Positions 7,717 to 15,908 are shown, counted from the first letter of the stretch. The stretch is DNA of 17,257 nucleotides from Alphaproteobacteria bacterium (GCA_028293005.1 JAQGLH010000076.1:1-17257); one strand, 5' to 3'. The notes: generated from the sequence alone by a model not told the origin. Made by a program: numbers and translations.

Positions 7717-8100
7717 ATGCAGAAAATTCTTCGCGTGTTCGCCGCCGCCTCAGTAGCGGCATTCCTCCCACTTGCGGCTTGCAACCAAGAGCCCGAGGTC
7801 ATCAATGCGGGTCCGCCGGACACGCAGGCGAAAGATCTCGCTGCCGCTGCGCCGGTCGAGCTGCCGCCGTCGATCGCGGCAAGCCGGACCTATCGTTGCA
7901 AGGACAACAGCCTCGTCTACATCGACTTCATGAGCAACCAGACAGCCAATTACCGGACCAGCAAGAGCGGCGAGCCAGTCGTGCTGACCGCGCCGGCACA
8001 GGGCCAGCCCTATGTCGCCGACGGCTATTCGGTGAGCAGCAGCGGCACCGAAATCAACCTCACCGCGCCTGGCAAGGGCAGCCAGAGCTGCAAGGCCTAA
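7717..8100 (+). CDS. Small lipoprotein, MliC-like (C-type lysozyme inhibitor-like)
   Basis: A 127-residue lipoprotein precursor: a basic N-terminus and hydrophobic core end in the lipobox L19-A20-A21-C22, so cleavage and lipidation at Cys22 are expected. The residue after Cys is Asn, not Asp, so outer-membrane sorting is plausible. After a linker of about 35 residues rich in Ala and Pro comes a compact domain with YRCKD (Cys61), an Ala/Tyr strand region, a GQPYVADGYSVSSSGTEINL segment and a C-terminal Cys125. This pattern resembles MliC/PliC-type inhibitors of C-type lysozyme, with two Cys bridging the domain and an SGxxY-type loop. The match is by pattern only and the typical Trp is not evident, so 'MliC-like' is moderate. 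The gene has a GAAGG Shine-Dalgarno 8 nt upstream and its own terminator. Confidence 0.8.
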   Translation: MQKILRVFAAASVAAFLPLAACNQEPEVINAGPPDTQAKDLAAAAPVELPPSIAASRTYRCKDNSLVYIDFMSNQTANYRTSKSGEPVVLTAPAQGQPYVADGYSVSSSGTEINLTAPGKGSQSCKA

Positions 8101-8126
8101 CCACCGCTATCCTTTCGACTTCAACC

Positions 8127-8155
8127 AGGCCGGCCGATCATTCGGCCGGCCTTTT
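8127..8155 (+). terminator. Rho-independent terminator of the lipoprotein gene
   Basis: AGGCCGGCCGA (8127-8137), loop TCAT (8138-8141) and TCGGCCGGCCT (8142-8152) form a perfect 11-bp stem, followed by TTT to 8155. It starts 27 nt after the TAA of the lipoprotein gene. It also lies just beyond the 3' end of the convergent VOC gene and could limit read-through from that side, although there is no U-tract in that direction. Confidence 0.9.
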
Positions 8156-8197
8156 CATGCCTTTCATGGTGCGGGCCTCACGCAGTCCCGTCGGCAT

Positions 8198-8677
8198 TCA
8201 GGCCGTCGTCTCCGCCCCCATCCCAGCGGCCATCGCCTCCATCCGCCGCTGGATCTCCTCCGGCGCGACATCCTCGATATGGGTGGCCAGCGACCAGCGA
8301 TGGCCGAACGGATCGACCAGCGTTCCGATCCGGTCGCCGTAGAACTGGTTCTGTACGGGGCGCTCCTCGCGCGCGCCGGCAGCGAGCGCCCGCGCGAAGG
8401 CCAGGTCTACATCGGTGACATAGAGGCTGAGGCTGACGCTCGTGCCGCCGCGCTTGACCGGGCCGAGCATGCCCATATGCGGCCATTCGTCGGACAGCAT
8501 CACCTGCGAATCGCCGATCTTCACTTCGGCATGACCGATCCTGTCGCCCATCGGCAGCCGCAGCACCTCGGTCGCGCCGAATGCCTCGCGATAAAAGGCG
8601 ATCGCGGCTGCCGCATCGTCGACGATCAGGTAGGGGGTGACGCTATGATAGCCGCTCGGAATCGGGCTGACGCTCAT
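8198..8677 (-). CDS. VOC (glyoxalase/bleomycin resistance/PhnB-like) family protein
   Basis: A 159-residue protein of the vicinal oxygen chelate fold, closest in look to the PhnB/YdfO-like group. It opens with VTPYLIVDDAAAAIAFYREAFGA (about 13-35), the typical first beta-alpha unit. GHAEVKIGDSQVMLSDE (48-64) follows, and the second half carries SLYVTDVDLAFARALAAGA and FYGDRIGTLVDPFGHRWSLATH (112-133). H49, E51 and residues of the second half are plausible metal or active-site positions. The reaction cannot be deduced: the family includes glyoxalases, dioxygenases and resistance proteins. The ATG at 8677 has a GAGGAG Shine-Dalgarno 7 nt upstream. The gene is divergent from purL and has its own candidate promoter at 8710-8738. 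Confidence 0.9.
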   Translation of the reverse strand: MSVSPIPSGYHSVTPYLIVDDAAAAIAFYREAFGATEVLRLPMGDRIGHAEVKIGDSQVMLSDEWPHMGMLGPVKRGGTSVSLSLYVTDVDLAFARALAAGAREERPVQNQFYGDRIGTLVDPFGHRWSLATHIEDVAPEEIQRRMEAMAAGMGAETTA

Positions 8678-8709
8678 CGCAGCGCTCCTCTCTTGCTCCA
8701 GGGCTTCTG

Positions 8710-8738
8710 ATTATCAGTCGGGCGCGAGAATCGCGCAA
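8710..8738 (-). promoter_or_regulatory. Candidate sigma70-type promoter for the VOC gene
   Basis: On the minus strand TTGCGC (8738-8733) and GATAAT (8715-8710) are separated by 17 bases. The -10 matches TATAAT at 5 of 6 positions and the -35 only at TTG. Transcription would start near 8703, about 25 nt before the ATG at 8677. The spacer contains a GANTC site (8728-8732), the methylation target of CcrM in alphaproteobacteria. Confidence 0.5.
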
Positions 8739-8806
8739 GGGCCGCGGCAGTCGCGCAGGGCAATGCGGGTTTGGACAGGCCCGGTTTTGGCGTCTAGAGG
8801 CGCGCG

Positions 8807-11041
8807 ATGAGCGAATCTCCGATCACTCCCCAAGTCGTCGCCGAACATGGTTTCTCGCCCGAGGAATATGAGCGCGTGCTGCACGCACTCGGCCGGGCGC
8901 CGAACCGCACCGAGCTCGGCATCTTTTCGGTGATGTGGTCTGAGCATTGCTCGTACAAAAGCTCGCGGCTTCATTTGCGGAAGCTGCCGACCACCGGACC
9001 GCAAGTCATCCAGGGGCCCGGCGAGAATGCCGGCGTAATCGACATCGGCGACGGCCAGGCCGCGATCTTCAAGATGGAGAGCCACAACCATCCCTCTTAC
9101 ATCGAGCCGTACCAGGGCGCGGCGACCGGGGTCGGCGGCATCTTGCGCGACGTCTTCACGATGGGCGCGAGGCCGGTCGCCAACCTCAATGCCCTCCGCT
9201 TCGGCCGTCCGGATCATCCCAAGATGCGCCACCTGATTTCGGGCGTCGTCCACGGCATCGGCGGCTATGGCAATTGCGTCGGGGTTCCCACCGTCGGCGG
9301 CGAGGTCAATTTCCATCGCGCCTACGACGGCAACATCCTCGTCAACGCGATGACGGTCGGCGTCGCCGACACCGACAAGATCTTCTATTCGGCGGCCTCG
9401 GGCATCGGCAATCCGATCGTCTATGTCGGCTCTAAGACGGGACGCGACGGCATCCACGGCGCGACGATGGCGTCGGCCGATTTCACCGAGGACAGCGAGG
9501 AAAAACGCCCGACCGTTCAGGTCGGCGACCCGTTCACCGAAAAGCTGCTGATCGAAGCCTGCCTCGAGCTGATGTCGTCGGACGCAATCGTCGCCATCCA
9601 GGACATGGGCGCCGCCGGACTGACCTCATCGAGCGTCGAGATGGCATCGAAGGGTGGGGTCGGCATCGAACTCGACATGAATGCCGTCCCCTGCCGCGAG
9701 CAAGGCATGACTCCTTACGAGATGATGCTCTCCGAGAGCCAGGAGCGGATGCTGATGGTGCTCAAGCCCGGGCGCGAGGACGAGGCGGAGGCGATCTTCC
9801 GCAAATGGGAGCTCGATTTCGCGGTGATCGGCCGAGTCACCGATACCGGCCATATGGTGCTCAGGTGGAATGGCGAGGTCGCTGCCGACATTCCGCTCGC
9901 GCCGCTCGCCGACGAAGCGCCGGTCTACGATCGTCCCTGGGTGGCGACGCCCAAGCCGGCGCCATTGGCCGATGTTTCCGACACGCCCGACGCCGCGGCC
10001 GACCTCGTCAAGCTGATGGGCTCACCCGACCTCGCGAGCCGCCGTTGGATCTGGGAGCAGTACGACCATATGGTCGGCGCCGACACGGTCCAGCGCCCCG
10101 GCGGCGATGCGGCGGTGGTGCGGGTGCACGGCACCGACAAGGGCCTTGCGATCTCGACCGATGTCACGCCGCGTTACTGCTTCGCCGATCCGGTCGAGGG
10201 CGGCAAGCAGGCGATCGCAGAATGCTATCGCAATCTCTCCGCCGTCGGCGCCACGCCGCTGGCGACGACCGACTGCATGAACTTCGGCAATCCGCAGCGT
10301 CCCGAGATCATGGGCCAGTTCGTCGGCTGCATCGAGGGCATGGCCGAGGCGTGCCGTGCGCTCGACTTCCCGATCGTGTCGGGCAATGTCTCCCTCTACA
10401 ATGAAACCAAGAACGACGACGGCTCGGGCTCGGCGATCCTGCCGACGCCGGCGATCGGCGGCGTCGGCCTGCTCGCCGATTGGCGCAAGTCGGCAACGAT
10501 TGCGTTGAAGGACGAAGACGAGGCGATCTGGATGATCGGCGGCGGGTGGGGAAGCCATCTCGGCCAGTCGCTCTGGCTGCGCGAGATCGCCGGTCGCGAG
10601 CAAGGCCCTCCTCCCCCGGTCGATCTCGACATCGAGCGCCGCGCCGGTGAGATCGTGCGCTCGGTTATCGCCGATGGGCTGGTCACCGCCGTCCACGATT
10701 GCGCCGACGGCGGCGCACTGGTCGCGATCGCCGAAATGGCGCTGGCCGGCGATATCGGCGCGCATCTGTCGGTCGACGCCGGTGCGCCGCTCGCCGCGCG
10801 CTTGTTCGGCGAGGACCAGGGCCGTTATGTCGTGACGGTCGCGAGGAGCGACGAGCGTGCGATCGAGCGCGCTCGGCAGGCGGGCCTCGAGGTTGTCCGG
10901 CTCGGCCTGACCGGGGGAAACCAGATCTCCGGCCAGGTCGCGGGTGACGACCGCGGCTTTCACGTCGCGCTGTCGGATCTGCGCCGCGCGCACGAGAGCT
11001 TTTTCCCAACCCTCATGGGGCCGGACGCGGCACTTGCCTGA
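8807..11041 (+). CDS. purL: PurL, phosphoribosylformylglycinamidine synthase subunit II (small type)
   Basis: PurL is the synthetase subunit that converts FGAR to FGAM with ATP and ammonia supplied by PurQ, step four of de novo purine synthesis in the cytoplasm. At 744 residues it is the small PurL used together with separate PurS and PurQ, not the 1,300-residue fused enzyme; neither partner gene is in the window. Conserved stretches include SEHCSYKSS (45-53, His47), KMESHNHPS (89-97), [15 protein letters not shown] sequence (about 104-115), MGARP (119-123), [27 protein letters not shown] and SESQERML. No disrupted motif was seen. ATG 8807 has GAGG 6 nt upstream. It lies alone, divergent from the VOC gene and 96 bases before the DUF418 gene in the same direction. 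Confidence 0.97.
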   Translation: MSESPITPQVVAEHGFSPEEYERVLHALGRAPNRTELGIFSVMWSEHCSYKSSRLHLRKLPTTGPQVIQGPGENAGVIDIGDGQAAIFKMESHNHPSYIEPYQGAATGVGGILRDVFTMGARPVANLNALRFGRPDHPKMRHLISGVVHGIGGYGNCVGVPTVGGEVNFHRAYDGNILVNAMTVGVADTDKIFYSAASGIGNPIVYVGSKTGRDGIHGATMASADFTEDSEEKRPTVQVGDPFTEKLLIEACLELMSSDAIVAIQDMGAAGLTSSSVEMASKGGVGIELDMNAVPCREQGMTPYEMMLSESQERMLMVLKPGREDEAEAIFRKWELDFAVIGRVTDTGHMVLRWNGEVAADIPLAPLADEAPVYDRPWVATPKPAPLADVSDTPDAAADLVKLMGSPDLASRRWIWEQYDHMVGADTVQRPGGDAAVVRVHGTDKGLAISTDVTPRYCFADPVEGGKQAIAECYRNLSAVGATPLATTDCMNFGNPQRPEIMGQFVGCIEGMAEACRALDFPIVSGNVSLYNETKNDDGSGSAILPTPAIGGVGLLADWRKSATIALKDEDEAIWMIGGGWGSHLGQSLWLREIAGREQGPPPPVDLDIERRAGEIVRSVIADGLVTAVHDCADGGALVAIAEMALAGDIGAHLSVDAGAPLAARLFGEDQGRYVVTVARSDERAIERARQAGLEVVRLGLTGGNQISGQVAGDDRGFHVALSDLRRAHESFFPTLMGPDAALA

Positions 11042-11137
11042 AGCTCGGGCTCGCTGCGGCGGGCTTGGTCTGCACTCCACGCCCGCGTAGAGCATCGGGA
11101 TGTCCGTTTCCCGCATCGGCGCCGCATCAGGCATCAA

Positions 11138-12388
11138 ATGGCAGCCCGCATGAGCAACGGTAACGGCGAGGGCGGCAGCCTGGCCGAACGCATCGTGACC
11201 CTGGACATCCTGCGCGGCGTGGCGGTGATGGGCATCCTCGCGATCAACATCGTCGCCTTTGGACTGCCGGTCGATGCCTACCTCAACCCGCGCGCTTTCG
11301 GTCTCGAAAGCGGCGCCGATCTCGTCTCGTGGACCGCAAGCTTCATCCTGATCGACGGCAAGATGCGCGGCCTCTTCTCATTGCTGTTCGGTGCAAGCAT
11401 GCTGCTGGTGATCGAGCGGGCGGAGGCCGGAGGCGAACCGTCGGAAAAGGTCCATTTTCGCCGGATGGCCTGGCTGCTCCTGTTTGGCCTCGTCCATTAT
11501 TATTTCATCTGGCACGGCGACATTCTCACGCTCTATGCGCAGATCGGCATCGTCGCCTGGTTCCTGCATGCCTCTTCGCCACGCACGCTCGTGCACCTCA
11601 GCGTCGCGCTCGTCCTGCTGCAATTCCTGCTGTTCGCGATGCTTGCGATTCCCGGCTTCGATCTGTTCGCCGATCCCCAATCGCCCGCCCGTCAGGCCGC
11701 GCCCGAACCGGCCGGCGCAGGACGGATCGTGGAGGCGCTTGCGCTCTATCGCGGTGCGTATCGCGGAATCCTCAATTACCAATTCACCGATGGTCTGAAT
11801 GGACCGCTGGTGGCGCTGCTGCTCGCTGGGGCCGAGACGCTCGCATACATGCTGTTGGGGATGGCGGCGCTGAAGACGGGCTTCCTGACCGGAAGCTGGA
11901 GCAACCGCCGCTACTGGCGAGTGGCGCTCGCGGGCGTCGGGTTCGGCATTCCGACCACCTCCCTGCTCGCTGCCGCGCTGATCCACGAGCAATTCAGCAG
12001 CCAGGCGATCATCGCGCTGCATCTCGCCGCAGCGACCTTGCTGCGGCCGATCATGATCTTCGCGACCGCTGCCCTGATCATCCTCGCCACGCGCGGCGGC
12101 GGAATGCTCACCGACCGAATCGCTGCTGCCGGCCGCACAGCGTTCACCAATTATCTCGGCACCAGCATTCTGATGACCAGCCTGTTCTACGGCTACGGCC
12201 TGGGGCTGTTCGGCAGATTGAGCCGCGCCGAGCTATGGCTGGTGGTGCTGCCGACGTGGGCGCTGATGCTGCTGTGGAGCAAGCCTTGGCTCGAGCGCTA
12301 TCGCTACGGCCCGTTCGAATGGCTGTGGCGGAGCTTGGCGCGCGGACGGCCGCAACCGATGCGCAAACCGGCAGCCGCGCCGGCGTGA
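11138..12388 (+). CDS. DUF418 / YeiB-type multi-pass membrane protein
   Basis: A 416-residue polytopic membrane protein with roughly nine or ten hydrophobic segments. Family marks are the N-terminal RIVTLDILRGVAVMGILAIN (18-37), DGKMRGLFSLLFGAS (73-87), an HGDILTLYAQIGI segment, the NYLGTSILMTSLFYG stretch and the C-terminal RYRYGPFEWLWRSL (387-400). All are characteristic of DUF418/YeiB. Members are widespread, have no established biochemical role and are suspected to act in transport or envelope modification. I give no function. ATG 11138 has CAGG 7 nt upstream; a second ATG at 11150 is possible. No clear terminator separates it from purL, so read-through is possible. Its stop is only 5 bases from the stop of the convergent hpt gene. 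Confidence 0.9.
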   Translation: MAARMSNGNGEGGSLAERIVTLDILRGVAVMGILAINIVAFGLPVDAYLNPRAFGLESGADLVSWTASFILIDGKMRGLFSLLFGASMLLVIERAEAGGEPSEKVHFRRMAWLLLFGLVHYYFIWHGDILTLYAQIGIVAWFLHASSPRTLVHLSVALVLLQFLLFAMLAIPGFDLFADPQSPARQAAPEPAGAGRIVEALALYRGAYRGILNYQFTDGLNGPLVALLLAGAETLAYMLLGMAALKTGFLTGSWSNRRYWRVALAGVGFGIPTTSLLAAALIHEQFSSQAIIALHLAAATLLRPIMIFATAALIILATRGGGMLTDRIAAAGRTAFTNYLGTSILMTSLFYGYGLGLFGRLSRAELWLVVLPTWALMLLWSKPWLERYRYGPFEWLWRSLARGRPQPMRKPAAAPA

Positions 12389-12393
12389 ACCGG

Positions 12394-12822
12394 TTAGATG
12401 CGGCCGAAATTCTGGTTGTTGACGCCGGCTTTGCCGAAGGCGGCGCGACGCTCGACCAGCGGATTGCTCTCCTTGTCGAACAGTTCGAGCGTCTCGCGAT
12501 AGAGCGGGCGAAGCTTGGCGACCGCGGGGATCAGCTCATCCGGGAAAGTGCGCTGCTCGATCGCGCGCCGCGCCGCGAATTCGATGTCCTCGGCGAGTTG
12601 GCCGAGCGGCTCGGCGCCGAACTGACGGGCTTCCGATTTGAGCGTGTGCGCGGGAATGACGAGGCCGGTCGTGTCGCCGCGCTGCATCGCAGCCTCGATC
12701 TTTGCCACCGACTTCTCGCCGTCTTCCCGGAAATAGCCGAGAATCCGAACGAAACCTGGGCCAAGCTCGGCCCGCGCGCGCGAAAACACAGTCCAGTCCA
12801 CGATAGCGTTGATTTCCGACAA
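12394..12822 (-). CDS. Hpt domain-containing histidine phosphotransfer protein
   Basis: A 142-residue single-domain Hpt protein: a four-helix phosphotransfer module that passes phosphate between response-regulator receivers in multistep phosphorelays. The phospho-accepting motif AHTLKSEARQFGA spans 58-70, with His59 as the likely phosphorylation site. The C-terminal tail ends VNNQNFGRI, which I recognise from stand-alone Hpt proteins of sphingomonads. No kinase or regulator lies nearby, so the partner is unknown; it is distinct from the two-domain ChpT. The start is TTG at 12822-12820, 7 nt after AAGGAG. An ATG at 12827 is out of frame and only 2 nt from that site. It follows the tusA-like gene with an 82-base gap that may hold its own promoter. 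Confidence 0.88.
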   Translation of the reverse strand: MSEINAIVDWTVFSRARAELGPGFVRILGYFREDGEKSVAKIEAAMQRGDTTGLVIPAHTLKSEARQFGAEPLGQLAEDIEFAARRAIEQRTFPDELIPAVAKLRPLYRETLELFDKESNPLVERRAAFGKAGVNNQNFGRI

Positions 12823-12829
12823 ATCATCG

Positions 12830-12835
12830 CTCCTT
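12830..12835 (-). promoter_or_regulatory. Ribosome binding site deciding the TTG start of the Hpt gene
   Basis: The minus strand reads AAGGAG, 7 nt before TTG at 12822 in the Hpt frame. The nearby ATG (12827-12825) is in another frame and too close to be served by it. No other start codon for this frame was seen immediately upstream. Confidence 0.75.
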
Positions 12836-12904
12836 CTTGAGATTATTGGTCCACTCGTCCGCCCCTCGCTCTAGGCGGGTTAAGTAAACAGGCGGTTGAC
12901 GGCC

Positions 12905-13129
12905 TCAGCCGATCACTACGATGAACACGTCGCTTTCGGATTGATCGGGCACGAATTTCCAGGCGCGCTCGACGCACAGCTGGGCGATCTCGCGTCCCGC
13001 CGCCGGATCATCGGCGAGAATACGGATCCGGCCGGGCGAGACCATCTCGCGCGCGGCGCGGCAGAGGCGAAGCACCGGCCAAGGGCAGAGCAGCCCGCGC
13101 GCATCGACGCGCAGTTCCGCGGCGCTCAT
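12905..13129 (-). CDS. TusA/SirA-family sulfur-carrier protein
   Basis: A 74-residue protein with the TusA fold signature: ELRVDARGLLCPWPVLRL (about 5-22) containing the Cys-Pro-x-Pro motif at 15-18, then an ADDPAAGREIAQLC segment (about 39-52). Cys15 is the expected persulfide-carrying residue. TusA proper hands sulfur to the tRNA 2-thiouridine pathway, but the family also contains other sulfur carriers. No tus or dsr partner is in the window, so the specific pathway is open. The ATG at 13129 overlaps the der stop by 4 bases (ATGA), implying translational coupling with der. Confidence 0.88.
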   Translation of the reverse strand: MSAAELRVDARGLLCPWPVLRLCRAAREMVSPGRIRILADDPAAGREIAQLCVERAWKFVPDQSESDVFIVVIG

Positions 13130-14463
13130 GCGTTAAATGGGTTGCTGGGGGCGCGCATATGCAGGCGCACCGGCACCGCGCCGAATCCAAGTACCTTGCG
13201 CATGTCGTTGGTCAGATAGCGTTTGTAGCTGTCAGGAAGCTGGTCGACGCGGGTCCCGAAGATGACGAAGCTCGGCGGACGCGTGTTGACCTGGGTGATG
13301 TAGCGCAGCTTGATCCTCTTGCCGTGCGGTGCCGGCGGCGGATTGCGCTCGATGGCATCGGCGAACCAGCGGTTGAGCTCGCCCGTGCCGACGCGCTTCT
13401 GCCAAATGTCGCGCACTTCGAAAGCAGCCGCGAGCAACTGGTCGAGTCCCTTGCCGGTCTTTCCCGATACCGCGAGCAGCATCACGCCCGGCGCCTGCGA
13501 AAGCCCTTCGGCGAGCGCCGCGCGAATTCCCTGGAAGAGCGGGGACTGATCCTCCGCAACATCCCATTTGTTGATCGCGATCAGCAAGGCGCGCCCTTCC
13601 TGCAGCACCTGATCGGCGATCCGCAGATCCTGCGCTTCGAGGCCAAGCGTCGCATCGAGGAGCAGCACCACGACCTCGGCGAAATCAACCGCGCGGCGTG
13701 CATCCGCGACCGACAATTTCTCGAGCTTGTCCTGGACTCTCGCCTTCTTGCGCATCCCGGCTGTGTCGATCAGCCGTACCGGCCTTCCCTGCCACCGCCA
13801 TTCGATCTCGATCGAATCGCGCGTGATCCCTGCCTCGGGGCCAGTGATCAGCCGTTCCTGTTCGAGCAGCCGGTTGATCAGCGTCGACGTGCCCGCGTTG
13901 GGCCGGCCGACGATCGCCAGCCTGAGCGGCTGCTCTTCCGCTTCCTGATCGGGCTCGGGCTCCCGTTCGACATGCGGGAGGAGCTGCTCGAATAGATCGA
14001 CGACGCCTTCGCCGTGCTCGGCGCTGATCGCGATCGGCTCGCCGAACCCCAGCGCATAGGCCTCCATGGTGCCCGCGTCGCCCGCCTTCCCCTCGGCCTT
14101 GTTGGCGGCGACGATCACTGGCGTGCTGCCGGTCCTCAGCCAGCGCGCGATCTCCTCGTCGAGCGGCGTGACGCCCGCGCGCGCATCGATCAGGAACAAG
14201 GCGACATCGGCTTCCGCGACCGCGGCGGTAGTCTGCGCGCGCATCCGGCCGGGAAGCGTGTCAGGATCCTCATCTTCATAGCCGGCGGTGTCGATCACGC
14301 GGAAATCGAGACCGAGCAGGTGCGCGTCGCCTTCGCGGCGGTCGCGCGTGACACCGGGCCGGTCGTCGACAAGCGCGGTCCTTCTGCCGACAAGCCGGTT
14401 GAACAGGGTCGACTTGCCGACATTCGGCCGGCCGACGATCGCGACGGTGGGAAGCTTCGCCAT
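13126..14463 (-). CDS. der: Der (EngA), tandem-domain ribosome assembly GTPase, with altered second Walker A
   Basis: Der is a 50S-subunit assembly GTPase made of two GTP-binding domains and a C-terminal KH-like domain. At 445 residues it has normal length. Domain 1: GRPNVGKST (11-19), DTAG (58-61), NKAE (121-124). Domain 2: GRPNAGTST (187-195), DTAG (233-236), NKWD (298-301). The KH-like domain is about 360-445 (KRIKLRYITQVNTRPPSFVIFG). In domain 2 the Walker A lysine is replaced by Thr192: the codon at 13890-13888 is ACG where AAG is expected. Domain 1 keeps Lys17. This lysine contacts the nucleotide phosphates in P-loop GTPases, so the change is expected to weaken GTP binding in domain 2, unless it is a sequencing or assembly error. 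The gene is downstream of bamB and coupled to the tusA-like gene. Confidence 0.95.
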   Translation of the reverse strand: MAKLPTVAIVGRPNVGKSTLFNRLVGRRTALVDDRPGVTRDRREGDAHLLGLDFRVIDTAGYEDEDPDTLPGRMRAQTTAAVAEADVALFLIDARAGVTPLDEEIARWLRTGSTPVIVAANKAEGKAGDAGTMEAYALGFGEPIAISAEHGEGVVDLFEQLLPHVEREPEPDQEAEEQPLRLAIVGRPNAGTSTLINRLLEQERLITGPEAGITRDSIEIEWRWQGRPVRLIDTAGMRKKARVQDKLEKLSVADARRAVDFAEVVVLLLDATLGLEAQDLRIADQVLQEGRALLIAINKWDVAEDQSPLFQGIRAALAEGLSQAPGVMLLAVSGKTGKGLDQLLAAAFEVRDIWQKRVGTGELNRWFADAIERNPPPAPHGKRIKLRYITQVNTRPPSFVIFGTRVDQLPDSYKRYLTNDMRKVLGFGAVPVRLHMRAPSNPFNA

Positions 14464-14530
14464 TGCGGCGCCCTGCCCCGTTGCCGCTCAGGGGTCAACC
14501 GGTTGGGTGGTGACGGAATTTTTTGGCCGC

Positions 14531-14546
14531 GGCAGCCGAAGCTGCC
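14531..14546 (-). other. UUCG-capped hairpin between bamB and der
   Basis: Directly after the bamB stop the minus-strand transcript reads GGCAGC-UUCG-GCUGCC, a perfect 6-bp stem closed by a C(UUCG)G tetraloop, a very stable loop type. What follows is an A-run, not a U-run, so it is not a standard intrinsic terminator. It may protect the upstream mRNA 3' end or mark an RNA processing point. Confidence 0.6.
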
Positions 14547-15908
14547 TTACCGCCAGGCCGAGAGCTTTCCATCGTCGCTGAGGATGTAAAGCGTGTTGTC
14601 GGCGACGACCGGCGGCAGCGAGATATGCTCCTTGGTTTCCGCGATCGACAGGATTTTGCCGTCGGCTGGCGAGACGTTGACCAGCTCGCCGATCGAATTG
14701 ACCAGGATGAGGCGGTCGCCCGCGAGGATTGGTCCCCGCCAATAGACCGGGCCCTTCTTGTCCTTCTCGTCGTGGAAACGGCGCAGCTGGCTGATCCAGC
14801 GCATCTTGCCGCTCGACCGGGAGATCGCAAGCAGCTGCCCTTGATCGGTCACCACGAAAATCCATTCGCCGGCAACCCAGGGGGTGGAGATGCCAGCGAC
14901 ATTGATCTCCCAGATGCGCTGACCGGTGTTGAGCTCGAGCGCGACCATTCGGCCGCCCTGGCCGATCGCATAGACGCGTCCGCTGTCGATCACCGGACTG
15001 GCGTCGATGTCAGAAAGCGTTCCGACCACGGTCGAGATGCTGGTTCGCGCGAGCACATCCTGCCACAGGCCACGGCCGTTCTCGTAGCGATAGGCGGTGA
15101 GTTCGCCGGACGAGAAACCGGCGACGACTGTACCCTGTGCCGCGGCCGGCGCAGCGGTGCCGAACACGCCGGCCAGCTCGACCGACCCCGAGCCCTGCCA
15201 CCGCGTCTTGCCGTTGGCGGGATCGAGCGCGAAAAGCTGATTGTCCTGGCTGACGACATAGACGTTGTCGTTGGCAACCGTCGGCGAGCCGCGCAGCGGC
15301 CCGCCCGGGCGCACCCGCCAGATCTGCGCGCCGGTGGCGGCGTCGAACGCCGCGGTGTCGCCAATGCCGTTGGTCGCATAGATCCGACCATTGTCGTAGC
15401 TGGCACCGCCGCCGAACAATACGCCGCTGCTGCCGGTATATTCGCCGCTCCACAGGCTCATGCCGCCGCGCGTGTCCTTGGGATCGCCCACACGGGCGTG
15501 CCAGACTTGCCGCCCATTGGCGGCGTCGAACGCGCGCAAGTTCGCCATCGCATCGACGACATAGACCTTGCCGCCGCCGATCACCGGCGGGGATGCGAGG
15601 CGGATGCGGCTGTTGCTGCCCTGGCCCGCGTCAACGCTCCAGGCGCGGCCGAGCGCAGCACCGAGCGTGACATGGGTCATCGACTTTGCGGCATTGCCGC
15701 CGGGTTGCGGCCATTCGCTATTGGTCACCGCGGGCGGGATCGTCACCGCGACGTCGGCCAGCGCGGGATCGGCCTCGATGCTCGCTTCGGCGCTCAGCAC
15801 GGCGATACGCTCGCCCACCGTAGGCGTCTTGGGCTTGCCCTTGCCGTGGAAGATTCCGCAGCCGCTCAACAGCGCAAGCGCGGTCAAAGAGACGATCAAT
15901 CGCTTCAT
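14547..15908 (-). CDS. bamB: BamB-like outer membrane assembly lipoprotein (eight-bladed PQQ-type propeller)
   Basis: BamB is a lipoprotein of the BAM complex that helps fold outer membrane proteins. This 453-residue protein has a signal peptide with lipobox L14-S15-G16-C17, so Cys17 would be lipidated. A linker leads to WPQPGGNAAKSM (66-77), typical of the alphaproteobacterial form. Eight repeats of the type G-x-VY...G-x-L-x-A-x-D...G-x-x-W follow, for example GGKVYVVDAMANLRAFDAAN (112-131), SGRVYAIGQGGRMVALELNT (309-328) and the last one, DNTLYILSDDGKLSAWR, at the C-terminus. This fits an eight-bladed propeller. ATG 15908 is supported by AAGGA 9 nt upstream and the signal peptide. The frame is open to 16121, but that would place the signal peptide 71 residues inside. 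It lies 13 bp after the YfgM-like gene. Confidence 0.93.
   Translation of the reverse strand: MKRLIVSLTALALLSGCGIFHGKGKPKTPTVGERIAVLSAEASIEADPALADVAVTIPPAVTNSEWPQPGGNAAKSMTHVTLGAALGRAWSVDAGQGSNSRIRLASPPVIGGGKVYVVDAMANLRAFDAANGRQVWHARVGDPKDTRGGMSLWSGEYTGSSGVLFGGGASYDNGRIYATNGIGDTAAFDAATGAQIWRVRPGGPLRGSPTVANDNVYVVSQDNQLFALDPANGKTRWQGSGSVELAGVFGTAAPAAAQGTVVAGFSSGELTAYRYENGRGLWQDVLARTSISTVVGTLSDIDASPVIDSGRVYAIGQGGRMVALELNTGQRIWEINVAGISTPWVAGEWIFVVTDQGQLLAISRSSGKMRWISQLRRFHDEKDKKGPVYWRGPILAGDRLILVNSIGELVNVSPADGKILSIAETKEHISLPPVVADNTLYILSDDGKLSAWR

Noticed and set aside
7584..7823. An 80-residue N-terminal extension of the small membrane protein
   Set aside because: It would run through the divergent promoter region and overlap the start of the lipoprotein gene; the recognisable protein begins at ATG 7583.
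8760..8806. A possible promoter for purL around TTGGAC at 8771
   Set aside because: No acceptable -10 element at suitable spacing; the match is too weak to annotate.
8714..9457. A 247-codon minus-strand frame opposite the 5' part of purL, reaching into the VOC promoter region
   Set aside because: No recognisable domain and antisense to conserved PurL motifs; repeats of Asp/Ala/Arg typical of a shadow frame.
10022..11137. A 371-codon minus-strand frame opposite the 3' half of purL
   Set aside because: Lies antisense to intact purL, shows no family motif, and has an Arg/Asp/Ala-rich composition typical of shadow frames.
12860..12895. A possible CtrA half-site (TTAACC on the minus strand) upstream of the Hpt gene
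   Set aside because: Only one half of the TTAA-N7-TTAA consensus is present, which is expected by chance.
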